Shown one piece after another: positions 41,624 to 50,001 of a DNA stretch of 64,000 nucleotides. A program made the position numbers and the translations under genes. The number at the start of each line of letters is the position of its first letter. Position 1 is the stretch's first letter. The notes beneath the pieces are model-generated. The model saw nothing but the letters and a program-made list of their open reading frames with translations, made no database searches and was not told the DNA's origin. Location: positions 1-64,000 of the forward strand of contig NZ_ML133854.1 of the NCBI RefSeq assembly GCF_003994255.1, in the 5' to 3' direction. The stretch comes from Brachybacterium paraconglomeratum (GTDB taxonomy: Bacteria > Actinomycetota > Actinomycetes > Actinomycetales > Dermabacteraceae).

Positions 41624-43392
41624 TGAGCGAGAAGAACCCCCGTCCGGACCACGGCGTCCGGACCGACGACGCAGAGCGGCCCGGCACGGGCCCCGACGAG
41701 GCGAGCGGATCCGGCACGGGCCCGTCGGAGTCCGGCAGCTGGTCCAGCAAGCCCGAGGTCGACGGGAAGCGCGCCGCCGTGCCCTCCCTGGGCCTGCGCG
41801 GCACGCTGCTGTTCCTGTGGCGGCAGCTGACCTCCATGCAGACGGCGCTCGTGCTGCTCATGCTGCTGGCCGTCGCCGCGATCCCCGGCTCGCTCTACCC
41901 GCAGCGCAGCGTGAACCCGGCCCTGACCGAGCAGTTCCTCGAGGAGAACGGCCGCTGGGGCGAGGTCCTGGACGCGCTGGGCTTCTTCGAAGTCTTCTCC
42001 TCGCCGTGGTTCTCCGCGATCTACCTGCTGCTGTTCATCTCCCTGATCGGCTGCATCGTCCCGCGCGTCGGCGTGCACCTGAGGCAGCTGCGCGCGAAGC
42101 CGCCCCGCACCCCCTCCCGCCTGACCCGCTTCACCGGGTACACCCGCCTCGAGCTGCCCGGCGCGCAGGCCGACTCCCTGATCGAGACGGCCCATCGCAG
42201 CCTGCGCCGCTCCCGCTACCGCGCCGAGGTGCGCGAGGAGAAGGCCGGCCGCTCCGTCAGCGCCGAGCGGGGGCTGCTGCGCGAGACCGGCAACCTCCTG
42301 TTCCACATCGCGCTGGTCGGCGTGCTGGTGTGCAACGCCGGCGGCACCCTGACCAGCTATCGCGGCCAGGTCACGGTGGTCGAGGGGGGCGGCTTCGCGA
42401 ACTCCCTGACCCAGTACGACTCCTTCGAGTCCGGGGCCTGGTTCGACGAGAACGACATGCCCGACTTCCGTTTCACCCTCGAGGATTTCCGCGCCACCTA
42501 CGTCCAGCCCGGCGAGGCGGGGAGGGTCGGCGAGCCGCGCTCCTTCGAGGCCGACGTGCAGGTGACCACCCCCGGTCAGGAGCAGGAGTCCCGCACGCTC
42601 CAGGTCAACAAGCCCCTGCACGTCCCGGGCGCGTCGATGTACCTGCTCGGCAACGGCTACGCCCCCGAGATCACGGTCACCGATCCCGAGGGCACCGTCG
42701 TCGCCGAGGGGCCGCTGATCACCGTCCCGATGGGCGACATCAACTACACCTCTCAGGTGGTGCTCAAGGCGCCCGACGCCCAGCCCGAGCAGACCGCCGT
42801 CGTCGGCTTCTTCCTGCCCACCGGCACCATCGACGAGCAGGGACCGCGCTCCCTCTACCCCGACGCGCTGGACCCGCAGCTCGCCCTCACCGTCTACCAG
42901 GGCGACCTGGGCCTGGACTCCGGCGTGCCGCAGAACGCGTACGAGGTGGACCTCACCACCCTCACCCAGGTCCCGGGGGAGGACGGCGACCCGGTGCTGA
43001 TCCGGCTGTACCCCGGCCAGGAGTACAGCCTCGCCGACGGCACCACCGTCAGCTTCGACGGGCTGAAGCGCTTCGCCGCCTTCGACATCGTCCACAACCC
43101 CTTCGAGCGCTGGATCCTGATCAGCGCGCTGGTCGCCGTCGGCGGCCTGATCCTCTCCCTGTTCGTGCCGCGCCGGCGCCTGTGGGTGCGGGTGCGGGAG
43201 CAGGGCGGCACGACCGTGCTCGAGGTCGCCGGGCTCGCCCGCAGCGACGATCCCGCGCTCGCGGACGACGTGAAGGCCCTGGCGTCCCGGCTCTCGGAGG
43301 TGCACGATGGACAACGGCTCCCGGACGCCGCACCGTCCGGGCACCCCGAGGCGGACGCCTCGGGCGGACCCCGAGAAGGAAGTGCCCAGTGA
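41623..43392 (+). CDS. resB: cytochrome c biogenesis protein ResB (CcsB-partner/Ccs1 type)
   Basis: A 589-residue protein with three N-terminal membrane helices, a large extracytoplasmic domain (about residues 250-480) and a fourth membrane helix near residue 500. Family landmarks are QLTSMQTALVLLMLLAVAAI, GLLRETGNLLFHIALVGVLV with the heme-associated His, and SLIGCIVPRVGVH. An acidic, disordered N-terminus of about 50 residues and a Pro/Gly-rich C-terminal tail frame it. With CcsB it forms the System II heme transporter and cytochrome c synthase. One-base TGATG overlap with ccdA. Confidence 0.93.
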   Translation: MSEKNPRPDHGVRTDDAERPGTGPDEASGSGTGPSESGSWSSKPEVDGKRAAVPSLGLRGTLLFLWRQLTSMQTALVLLMLLAVAAIPGSLYPQRSVNPALTEQFLEENGRWGEVLDALGFFEVFSSPWFSAIYLLLFISLIGCIVPRVGVHLRQLRAKPPRTPSRLTRFTGYTRLELPGAQADSLIETAHRSLRRSRYRAEVREEKAGRSVSAERGLLRETGNLLFHIALVGVLVCNAGGTLTSYRGQVTVVEGGGFANSLTQYDSFESGAWFDENDMPDFRFTLEDFRATYVQPGEAGRVGEPRSFEADVQVTTPGQEQESRTLQVNKPLHVPGASMYLLGNGYAPEITVTDPEGTVVAEGPLITVPMGDINYTSQVVLKAPDAQPEQTAVVGFFLPTGTIDEQGPRSLYPDALDPQLALTVYQGDLGLDSGVPQNAYEVDLTTLTQVPGEDGDPVLIRLYPGQEYSLADGTTVSFDGLKRFAAFDIVHNPFERWILISALVAVGGLILSLFVPRRRLWVRVREQGGTTVLEVAGLARSDDPALADDVKALASRLSEVHDGQRLPDAAPSGHPEADASGGPREGSAQ

Positions 43393-44543
43393 TCAACCAG
43401 CAGCTGGCAGAGCTCTCGAACCTCGCCATCGTGGTGACGATCGTGCTCTACGTGCTCGCCCTGATCGGCTTCGGCGCCGATCTGTCCTCGTCCTCCCAGC
43501 GCCGCAGCGACGCCCGCCTCGCCGCCCAGGAGCGGAAGGAGGCGCAGGAGAGGGAGATGAGCCCCGCGAGCGTCGGCGCCTCGGGCGCCGAGGCGGAGGG
43601 GGCGACCGCGGTGGGTGGCACCGCGGTGGCTGCTCGCCCCGGCGCAGCGAGCGCGGGCTCCGCAGGCTCCGGCGCCGGCGGCTCGGATTCCCTCGCCCCG
43701 GGCACCGCCGGTACGCGCACCGCGGGGGAGGCTCCTGCCGCGTCCGGTGGCATGTCCGCGCAGCGCTTCGCCTTCCTGCTCGCCTCCGCCGCGACCGTGC
43801 TGCACCTGATCGGCGTGATCACTCGCGCGCTCGCCACCCAGCGCGTCCCGTGGGCGAACATGTACGAGTTCGCGACCACCTCCACCGCGATCGTGATGGT
43901 CGCCTTCCTCGCCTTCAGCGTGCGCCGCACGGAGCTGCGGGCGCTGGGCACCTTCGTCGTCGGCCCCGTGCTGCTCGTGCTGCTGCTCGCGCAGACGTTC
44001 TGGATCGTGCCCGCCGCCGAGCTCACCCCGAGCCTCCAGAACTCCCACTGGATCTACATCCACATCGGCGTCGCGGTCGTGGCGACGGCGCTGTCGATCC
44101 TCGGCGCGGTCGTCGCCTCGATGCAGCTGTTCCAGGCGAAGCACGAGCGCGTCCTCGCCGAGCGCGCCGCGACCGAGGATTTCCCCGAGCACTGGGGCCG
44201 CTTCGGGCACGTGCTGGACCGGCTGCCCTCCTCGTCCTCCCTCGAGGCGCTGAGCTTCCGCATCCACTCGGTCGCGTTCGTGTGCTGGACCTTCACCCTG
44301 ATCTTCGGGGCGATCTGGGCCCGCGAGGCCTGGGGCCGCTTCTGGGGCTGGGACCCCAAGGAGGTGTGGACCTTCATCATCTGGGTGATCTACGCGGCCT
44401 ACCTCCACGCCCGCGCCACCGGCGGCTTCCGCGGCTCCCGGGCAGCGGGCCTGGCCCTGGCCGGCTTCGTCGCCGTGGTCTTCAACTACACGATCGTGAA
44501 CACGGTCATCAACGGCCTGCACTCCTACTCCGGCCTCGGCTGA
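43389..44543 (+). CDS. ccsB: c-type cytochrome biogenesis protein CcsB
   Basis: A 384-residue membrane protein of the CcsA/CcsB family. The tryptophan-rich WWD motif reads WGRFWGWDPKEVWTFIIW, flanked by conserved histidines (NSHWIYIHIG, FRIHSVAF). Start is GTG at 43389, overlapping the resB stop (GTGA). Between the first and second membrane helices is a low-complexity stretch of about 70 residues (Ala/Gly/Ser/Thr-rich, residues 45-118) absent from shorter homologues. It forms with ResB the complex that delivers heme to apocytochromes. The stop codon lies within the first unit of a 36-bp tandem repeat. Confidence 0.93.
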   Translation: MINQQLAELSNLAIVVTIVLYVLALIGFGADLSSSSQRRSDARLAAQERKEAQEREMSPASVGASGAEAEGATAVGGTAVAARPGAASAGSAGSGAGGSDSLAPGTAGTRTAGEAPAASGGMSAQRFAFLLASAATVLHLIGVITRALATQRVPWANMYEFATTSTAIVMVAFLAFSVRRTELRALGTFVVGPVLLVLLLAQTFWIVPAAELTPSLQNSHWIYIHIGVAVVATALSILGAVVASMQLFQAKHERVLAERAATEDFPEHWGRFGHVLDRLPSSSSLEALSFRIHSVAFVCWTFTLIFGAIWAREAWGRFWGWDPKEVWTFIIWVIYAAYLHARATGGFRGSRAAGLALAGFVAVVFNYTIVNTVINGLHSYSGLG

Positions 44544-44633
44544 GACTCCGGCCGGGGCAGGCAGTCCGGCCTCGGGTGATTCTCCGGCCAGCGCTGGCAG
44601 TCCGGCCTCGGCCGGTGCTCCGGTCCCGGCTCT
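44526..44633. repeat. 36-bp tandem repeat, three units, overlapping the ccsB stop
   Basis: Units 44526-44561, 44562-44597 and 44598-44633 share TCCGGCCTCGG near the start and CTCCGG in the middle. The first contains the last codons and stop of ccsB. Confidence 0.75.
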
Positions 44634-44651
44634 GCCCGCGCCGAGCAGTTC

Positions 44652-44973
44652 TTCGGCGATCCGTTCCAGGACATGGAACGGATCGTCGAAGTGTTTCCGG
44701 CCGCCGCAGTGCGGACGAGACCAGGGCCGCAGCGCGAAGAGTCGATCGACGTCAGGTACCAGCTTCCTGGTAGCTGACGTCGATCAACTCAGTGCAGTGG
44801 TGGTGCGTAGGAGGTCAGTGCCGCGACGTGCGGAGCAGATCGACGTGAGGTACCACTTTCCCGGTACCTGACGTCGATCAAGTCTGTGCAGCGGTGGTGC
44901 GGACGGTGTCGGTGCCTGTGCACGTGCAGTTGGTCGACGTGAGGTACCACCTTTCTGGTACCTGACGTCGATC
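44652..44973. repeat. array of four hairpins on a 94-bp period
   Basis: Three 42-base dyads at 44744-44785, 44838-44879 and 44932-44973 are exactly 94 bases apart. Each reads roughly GATCGACGT[C/G]AGGTACC, a short loop, then GGTA[C/G]CTGACGTCGATC. The 52-base spacers are themselves similar (shared GTGCAG-GGTGGTGCG). A fourth dyad of 39 bases at 44652-44690 (TTCGGCGATCCGTTCCA and its near complement) has a different sequence but nearly keeps the period. No ORF, terminators with U-tract or CRISPR features are present. With the next 137 bases this fills the 567-base gap between ccsB and the following gene. Confidence 0.85.
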
Positions 44974-45110
44974 GACTCCGGTGGGAGGGCTCGGCCGAGC
45001 TTCGCTGAGTGGGCCTGGCCGACCTCCGGTGACCGGTCCAGCCAGCAGGTGACGCCATGCGGCGCGCCGAAGCGCGGATCGCCGAGGCGGAACCTCCCGG
45101 CCCAGCCTGC

Positions 45111-45506
45111 TCAGGCGCTGCGGCCGGTGTCGGTCCCGCTGTCGCCGGGGCCGTCGTCGAGCTCGCCGGAGTCGCCGGAGTCGCCGGGGCCTTCGCCGCG
45201 CTCGCGACGCTCACGACGCTCGCGGCGGATGTCCTCGTCGAGCTTGCGCAGGAACTCGGGATCCTCGTCGGGGGCGAGAGGGCCGTCGCGCCGCGGACCC
45301 GGGCTGCCGGAGGAGCCTCGGCCCCAGGAGCGCTCCTTGCCCACGAACAGCCAGGTGAGCGGTCCCACCCAGGGGATCAGCACGATCAGCACGATCCATG
45401 CCCATTTCGGCACACCTCTGACCTTGTCGTCCTGGGTCTGCACACAGTCGGCGAGTGCGAAGACGGTCAGGGCGATCGAGAGGACTGCCAGGATGCCGCG
45501 GGCCAT
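45111..45506 (-). CDS. PLDc_N (phospholipase D N-terminal-like) membrane protein
   Basis: A 131-residue protein with two membrane helices separated by a short polar stretch: ARGILAVLSIALTVFALADC, then PKWAWIVLIVLIPWVGPLTW. This is the PLDc_N domain found at the start of cardiolipin synthases and in many free-standing actinobacterial proteins. No catalytic HKD domain follows; instead there is a charged, Arg/Glu/Gly/Asp-rich tail. Function unknown. Confidence 0.8.
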   Translation of the reverse strand: MARGILAVLSIALTVFALADCVQTQDDKVRGVPKWAWIVLIVLIPWVGPLTWLFVGKERSWGRGSSGSPGPRRDGPLAPDEDPEFLRKLDEDIRRERRERRERGEGPGDSGDSGELDDGPGDSGTDTGRSA

Positions 45507-45522
45507 GGGGACAGTCTAGGCC

Positions 45523-45667
45523 GCGGACCTGGGACGGGGCCGGGGACTCTGGACCGGATCGGGGACTCGGGACGGGGCAGGGGGGCTCTGGACCAGATTG
45601 GGGGCTCTGGACCAGATCGGGGACTCAGGACGGGATCGGGGACCGGGCAGGGACTCGGGACGAGACC
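45523..45667. repeat. 19-bp minisatellite, about eight units
   Basis: Units near 45523, 45542, 45561, 45580, 45600, 45619, 45638 (shortened to 12) and 45650 follow GGGGACTC[T/G]GGACC[G/A]GATC. Substitutions are mostly transitions and the period is nearly constant. Confidence 0.8.
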
Positions 45668-45799
45668 GGAGTACGGCAGGGCTGCCCATCGCGTCCGCGG
45701 CAGGGCTCGCCGCGCGCGCCGTGATCGCGGCCCGCAGCCCGCGGCGTGATCCTGGCCCCGAGCCGCCTCCGGGGACAGCGGGTTCCCGGACGGGGGACC

Positions 45800-45805
45800 T
45801 AGTCT
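45800..45805 (+). promoter_or_regulatory. leaderless -10 hexamer of the DUF4229 gene
   Basis: TAGTCT, six bases, then ATG at 45812. Confidence 0.6.
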
Positions 45806-45811
45806 GGAGCG

Positions 45812-46180
45812 ATGCGACAGTTCCTGCTCTACGCCGTCATCCGCCTGGGCCTGTGGATCGCCCTGTGGTGGGTGCTCACCGTGGTCGGGGTGGGCGTGAT
45901 GCTCGCCGGCGTGCTCGCGGCGTTGATCGCGATGCTGATCTCGATCCTGTTCCTGGACCGCCTGCGGGACGCCGCGGCGATGCGCTGGAAGGTCGCGCAC
46001 GAGCGCAGGGTCGAGAAGCGCGGCGAGACCGTGGACGAGGACGCCGAGTACGAGGACGGGCTCTTCGCCGACGAGGTCCGGATCGACGGAGAGACGCGGG
46101 CGGGGGACTCCGCCGCAGGCCCCGCGGACCTGCCCGACCTCCCCGAGGACGGCACGAGCGACAGGGATACCAGGGCCTGA
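45812..46180 (+). CDS. DUF4229 family membrane protein
   Basis: A 122-residue protein with two membrane helices in the first 50 residues (LLYAVIRLGLWIALWWVLTV and GVLAALIAMLISILFL), a basic segment after them, then an acidic disordered tail. This fits the actinobacterial DUF4229 family, often found next to menaquinone genes, as here just before menA. Function unknown. Confidence 0.8.
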   Translation: MRQFLLYAVIRLGLWIALWWVLTVVGVGVMLAGVLAALIAMLISILFLDRLRDAAAMRWKVAHERRVEKRGETVDEDAEYEDGLFADEVRIDGETRAGDSAAGPADLPDLPEDGTSDRDTRA

Positions 46181-46215
46181 GTCGCCCCCAGGGAGCTCAG
46201 CGCGCTGACACGCTG

Positions 46216-46250
46216 CCCTGAGCCCTGAGCCCTGAGCCCTGAGCCCTGAG
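46216..46250. repeat. heptamer array (CCCTGAG)5
   Basis: Five perfect tandem copies of CCCTGAG, 36 bases after the DUF4229 stop and ahead of the convergent menA stop. Confidence 0.9.
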
Positions 46251-46313
46251 CCCCCAGCCAAGGGCCCGCTGCTCCCCGGATGGTGCGTCCTGCGGACCAG
46301 CGGTCCGACGAGG

Positions 46314-47213
46314 TCAGAGCACCAGGCCGACGAGCAGCAGCAGCAGCGAGAAGACCAGCTCGAGCCGTCCGGTCGCGCCGAGCACGGGGATCAGGTCCCG
46401 GCCCATCGCCCCGCCGAGCACCTTCCGCACCGGACCGATGGCGAGCGGCAGGGCGAGCAGCACGAGCGCCGCGGGCCAGTGCGCGATGATCACCGGCACC
46501 ATGAGCACGAAGGGCGCCAGCAGCGTCGTCGTGTAGAGCAGGCGCGTGCCGCGCTCACCGAGTCGGACCGCGAGGGTCCTCTTGCCGGAGACGGCATCGG
46601 TGGGGATGTCGCGCAGGTTGTTGGTGAGCATCAGCGCGACGGCGAGCAGCCCGATCGCGACCGAGGCGAGCAGCGCCGCCCAGGAGGGGCGGCCCGTGAT
46701 CGCGAGCGCTGTGCCGTTGACGGCGACGAGACCGAAGAACACGAACACGAAGAGCTCGCCGAGGCCCAGGTAGCCGTAAGGCTTCCTGCCGCCGGTGTAG
46801 AACCAGGCTGCGGCGATCGCGGCGGCGCCGACGACCAGCGCCCACCACATCTGCGCCACGGCCACCAGCACGACGCCGAACAGGCCGCCGAGGGCGAGGG
46901 AGATGATCGCGGCGCGCTTCACGGTCGCGGGGCGGGCGGCGCCGGAGCCGGTGAGGCGGAAGGGACCGACCCGGTCGTCGTCCGTGCCGCGGATCCCGTC
47001 GGAGTAGTCGTTGGCGAAGTTCACGCCGATCTGCAGCGAGAAGGAGACGGCGAGGGCCAGGAGCGCTCGGGGGATCACCAGCGCCCAGTCGACCGCTCCG
47101 GTGAGCTCGCCGAGCTGCCACACGGCGACGCCGGTTCCGGCGGCGACGGGGGCGAGGGCGGCGGGGAGGGTCTTCGGGCGGGCGCCCTCCACCCACTGCG
47201 GCAGGCTGGCCAT
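46314..47213 (-). CDS. menA: 1,4-dihydroxy-2-naphthoate polyprenyltransferase
   Basis: A 299-residue UbiA-family membrane enzyme that attaches the polyprenyl chain to 1,4-dihydroxy-2-naphthoate, giving demethylmenaquinone. The first Asp-rich motif is NFANDYSDGIRGTDDDRVGP and the second NNLRDIPTDAVSGKRTLAV, both binding the Mg2+-diphosphate. About eight or nine membrane helices. AGGAG just before ATG at 47213 fixes the start. It lies downstream of menB-menE on the same strand after a 266-base gap, so it may have its own promoter. Confidence 0.95.
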   Translation of the reverse strand: MASLPQWVEGARPKTLPAALAPVAAGTGVAVWQLGELTGAVDWALVIPRALLALAVSFSLQIGVNFANDYSDGIRGTDDDRVGPFRLTGSGAARPATVKRAAIISLALGGLFGVVLVAVAQMWWALVVGAAAIAAAWFYTGGRKPYGYLGLGELFVFVFFGLVAVNGTALAITGRPSWAALLASVAIGLLAVALMLTNNLRDIPTDAVSGKRTLAVRLGERGTRLLYTTTLLAPFVLMVPVIIAHWPAALVLLALPLAIGPVRKVLGGAMGRDLIPVLGATGRLELVFSLLLLLVGLVL

Positions 47214-47479
47214 CGTGCTCCTCACGCGTGCTGGGGCCGGCGGTCGACGGCCCCGACGAGCTTACGCCGCGGCGCGGCGCCGGACCGTCCCGTCGACTGT
47301 GAGTCGTGACCCGAGTGACGAGCACCGGGCCACCCGGATGCCGGGCCCCCGCGATGCAGGATCGGCCTGATGCCGGGCAGCTCCGATGCCCCGCCGCCGC
47401 TCTGCTCGACGTCCGTGGCGTACGGACTCCGCGGCCTCCCCGACGGCGCGGCCGACGGGCAGGGCGGGGCGGCGGACCC

Positions 47480-48844
47480 TCAGCCGCCGGCGAGGCGGCG
47501 GGCGGCGGCGCGGTCCACCTTGCCGATGCCCAGCAGCGGCAGCTCCTCGACGACGTGGACGCGCTTGGGGATCATGTGCGCGGGCACCTCGGTGGTGCGC
47601 AGCGCGGAGCGGACGAGCGCCGAGGCCTCCGCGGGGTCCGTGCCCTCCTCGAGGGTGACCAGCGCCTCGACCCGCTGGCCCCATTCCGGATCGGGCACCC
47701 CGACCACGACGGAGGTGCGGACCAGGCCGCGCAGCATGAGGGAGCGGTCGATCGCGCGCTCGACGTCCTGGGGGAGGACCTTGCGTCCGCCGGTGTTGAT
47801 CACGTCGTCGGCCCGGCCCAGCACGGTCAGCGCTCCGTCGTCCCCGATCTCGGCGAGGTCGGAGGTGAGGAAGGCGCGGTCCGCGCTCTCGCGGGAGACC
47901 ACAGCGCCGGAGACTGCGGCGTCGGCGGCCGGCCCGTCGGCCGACGGGGAGGCGCCGGCGAACACTCCGCCGTCGGTGCCGCCGCCCTCGGTGAGATAGC
48001 CGAGGGCGAGGGTGGGGGAGGAGATCCGCAGCCGGCCCGCGCCGGACTCGTCGGGGTCGAGCACCGACAGGGACACCCCGGGCAGCGGCCGACGGTCGTA
48101 GACGCAGCCGCCCGCGGTCTCGGAGGAGCCGTAGGTGGTGCGCACCGGGATCCGCTGCCCGCGGGCGCGGGCGAGGACGTCGGTGCTGGTCGCCGCTCCG
48201 CCGACGAGCACGGCGGCGAAGCGCTTCAGCAGGCCGCGGGCGCGGGCGTCGTCCCCGGTCGCGCCGGTGACGATGCGGGTGAGCTGGGTGGGGACGAGGG
48301 AGGTCATCGCCGGCAGCCCGGCCCGCTCCGCCTGCTCGAGGACGGGTCCGGCGAGCTCCACGAAGGCGGCGGCGTCGAAATGGCCGCGCAGGTCCGGCAG
48401 CGGATCCGGAAGGGCGGGCCCCGGAATGCCCTGCACCTGGCCGGTGCGGTGCGCGCGGGCGAGGACCTGCACCCCGGCGATGTGCGTGGGCGGCAGCAGT
48501 GGCAGCCAGAACCCGTGCCCGCGGGAGTCCGGGGCGGTGCCGTCGGCGGCGAAGAGCTGCGCGGTCGCGTCCTGCGAGGCCCTCAGCGCCGCGAGGCTGA
48601 GCGCGACGGCCTTCGCGGTGCCGGTCGAGCCGGAGGTCGGGACCACCAGCGCCGTGTCCTCGAGCCCGGCGGGCAGCCTGTCCGGGGCCGGGAAGGGCCC
48701 GAGCCACAGGCGCGCCCGGCCCGCCATCACCTCGCCGATCGCCTCGGAGTGCGCGGCGAGAGAGGCGGCGGAGGCGTCGTAGGCGGGCGGGACCAGCCAG
48801 GGCGGGGACGCGGCGGCGGGGCCGTCGGGCAGGGGCGCGGCCAT
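47480..48844 (-). CDS. menE: o-succinylbenzoate-CoA ligase
   Basis: A 454-residue acyl-activating enzyme that makes o-succinylbenzoyl-CoA with ATP. The phosphate-binding loop is VVPTSGSTGTAKAVAL, the adenine region includes TYGSSETAGGCVYD, the hinge Asp lies in INTGGRKVLPQDVE, and the catalytic Lys of the C-terminal lid in LLGIGKVDRAAARRL. It is compact compared with generic acyl-CoA synthetases, as usual for MenE. It starts one base after the menB stop, so the two are translationally linked. Confidence 0.93.
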   Translation of the reverse strand: MAAPLPDGPAAASPPWLVPPAYDASAASLAAHSEAIGEVMAGRARLWLGPFPAPDRLPAGLEDTALVVPTSGSTGTAKAVALSLAALRASQDATAQLFAADGTAPDSRGHGFWLPLLPPTHIAGVQVLARAHRTGQVQGIPGPALPDPLPDLRGHFDAAAFVELAGPVLEQAERAGLPAMTSLVPTQLTRIVTGATGDDARARGLLKRFAAVLVGGAATSTDVLARARGQRIPVRTTYGSSETAGGCVYDRRPLPGVSLSVLDPDESGAGRLRISSPTLALGYLTEGGGTDGGVFAGASPSADGPAADAAVSGAVVSRESADRAFLTSDLAEIGDDGALTVLGRADDVINTGGRKVLPQDVERAIDRSLMLRGLVRTSVVVGVPDPEWGQRVEALVTLEEGTDPAEASALVRSALRTTEVPAHMIPKRVHVVEELPLLGIGKVDRAAARRLAGG

Positions 48845-48845
48845 C

Positions 48846-49841
48846 TCAGCCCTGCGGGTGGGGGAAGGAGGTCCAGTCGGGGTCGCGCTTCGCGAGGAAG
48901 GCGTCGCGGCCCTCGGCGGCCTCGTCGGTCATGTACGCCAGACGCGTCGCCTCCCCGGCGAAGACCTGCTGGCCCATGAGGCCGTCGTCGGCGAGGTTGA
49001 AGGCGAACTTCAGCATCCGGATCGCCTGCGGGGACTTCGTCGCGATGGTCGCGGCCATCGCGAGGGCCTGCTCCTCGATCCGTGCGTGGTCGACGACCCG
49101 GTTCACGGCCCCCCAGTCGTAGGCGTCCTGGGCGGAGTACTCCTCGGCCAGGAAGAAGATCTCCCGCGCCCGCTTCTGCCCGACCTGCTTGGCGAGATAG
49201 GCGGAGCCGTAGCCGCCGTCGAAGGAGCCGACGTTCGCGTCGGTCTGCTTGAAGCGGGCGTGCTCGCGGGAGGCGATCGACATGTCCGCGACCACGTGCA
49301 GGGAGTGCCCGCCGCCGGCGGCCCAGCCGTTCACGACCGCGATCACGACCTTGCCCATGGTGCGCATGAGGCGCTGCACCTCGAGGATGTGGAGGCGACC
49401 CGCGGAACGGGTGCGCACGGAACCGGTCTCCTCCACAGCCTCCTCTGCGGCGTACTCGTAGCCGGCACGGCCGCGGATCCGCTGGTCGCCGCCGGAGCAG
49501 AAGGAGTGCCCGCCGTCCTTGGGGGAGGGGCCGTTGCCGGTCAGCAGGATCACGCCCACCCCGGTGTCGAGCCGGGCATGGTCCAGCGCCCGGTACAGCT
49601 CGTCGACCGTGTGGGGGCGGAAGGCGTTGCGCACCTCGGGACGGTCGAAGGCGATCCGCACCGTCGGGAGGTCCCGGGAGGTCAGCTCCCCGTCCGGCGA
49701 CTCGATCCGCTCCACGGCGCGGTGGTAGGTGATGTCGGTGAGCTCGGGACCGCCGTGCTCGTGCGCCGGCACCTCCCGCCAGCGGCGGGGATCGAAGGTG
49801 TCGGAGACCCGACGGGGCAGCGGAGCGGGCGGGGTCGTCAT
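48846..49841 (-). CDS. menB: 1,4-dihydroxy-2-naphthoyl-CoA synthase
   Basis: A 331-residue crotonase-fold enzyme that closes the second ring of o-succinylbenzoyl-CoA. Landmarks: HSFCSGGDQRIRG with the oxyanion-hole glycines, VNGWAAGGGHSLHVVADMSI, and NVGSFDGGYGSAYLAKQVG, where the conserved Asp/Tyr region sits. The N-terminus (about residues 1-55) is longer than in E. coli but similar to actinobacterial MenB. ATG at 49841 is seven bases after a TACCCT hexamer and also follows GGAGG, so this start is well supported. First gene of menB-menE. Confidence 0.95.
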   Translation of the reverse strand: MTTPPAPLPRRVSDTFDPRRWREVPAHEHGGPELTDITYHRAVERIESPDGELTSRDLPTVRIAFDRPEVRNAFRPHTVDELYRALDHARLDTGVGVILLTGNGPSPKDGGHSFCSGGDQRIRGRAGYEYAAEEAVEETGSVRTRSAGRLHILEVQRLMRTMGKVVIAVVNGWAAGGGHSLHVVADMSIASREHARFKQTDANVGSFDGGYGSAYLAKQVGQKRAREIFFLAEEYSAQDAYDWGAVNRVVDHARIEEQALAMAATIATKSPQAIRMLKFAFNLADDGLMGQQVFAGEATRLAYMTDEAAEGRDAFLAKRDPDWTSFPHPQG

Positions 49842-49848
49842 GGCCTCC

Positions 49849-49854
49849 AGGGTA
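49849..49854 (-). promoter_or_regulatory. -10 hexamer of menB
   Basis: TACCCT on the minus strand, seven bases before ATG at 49841; the intervening GGAGG is too close to the predicted start site to be a full leader. Confidence 0.55.
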
Positions 49855-50001
49855 GTCCGGGCGGGGTGGGCCGCGGAGCGCTCCGGGGCCGGCCGCGGGT
49901 GCGCATCTCGAGAGCCCCGGTGCGCGGGCCGAGCAGGAGTCGTCATGCGGTGGTCATCTGAGGGTCGCCCGTGCTCCATCGGGCCGCGGCACCCTGGGCG
50001 C

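Larger units (their letters stand above)
45507..45811. other. 305-base gap dominated by a minisatellite
   Basis: No gene is seen. About half of the gap is the 19-bp repeat at 45523-45667; the rest holds the promoter of the DUF4229 gene. Frames that cross it are repeats of short biased peptides and are not credible proteins. Confidence 0.6.

Noticed and set aside
44652-44973. CRISPR array
   Set aside because: The period is 94 bases, the conserved part is a dyad of 42 bases, the spacers are similar to each other, and no cas genes are near.
45455-45749. Short proteins encoded across the 19-bp repeats
   Set aside because: The frames only translate the repeat into biased peptides and have no start signal.
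47306-48979. Long plus-strand frame opposite menE
   Set aside because: Shadow of menE; no domain, and the start has neither a promoter hexamer nor a ribosome-binding site at a sensible distance.
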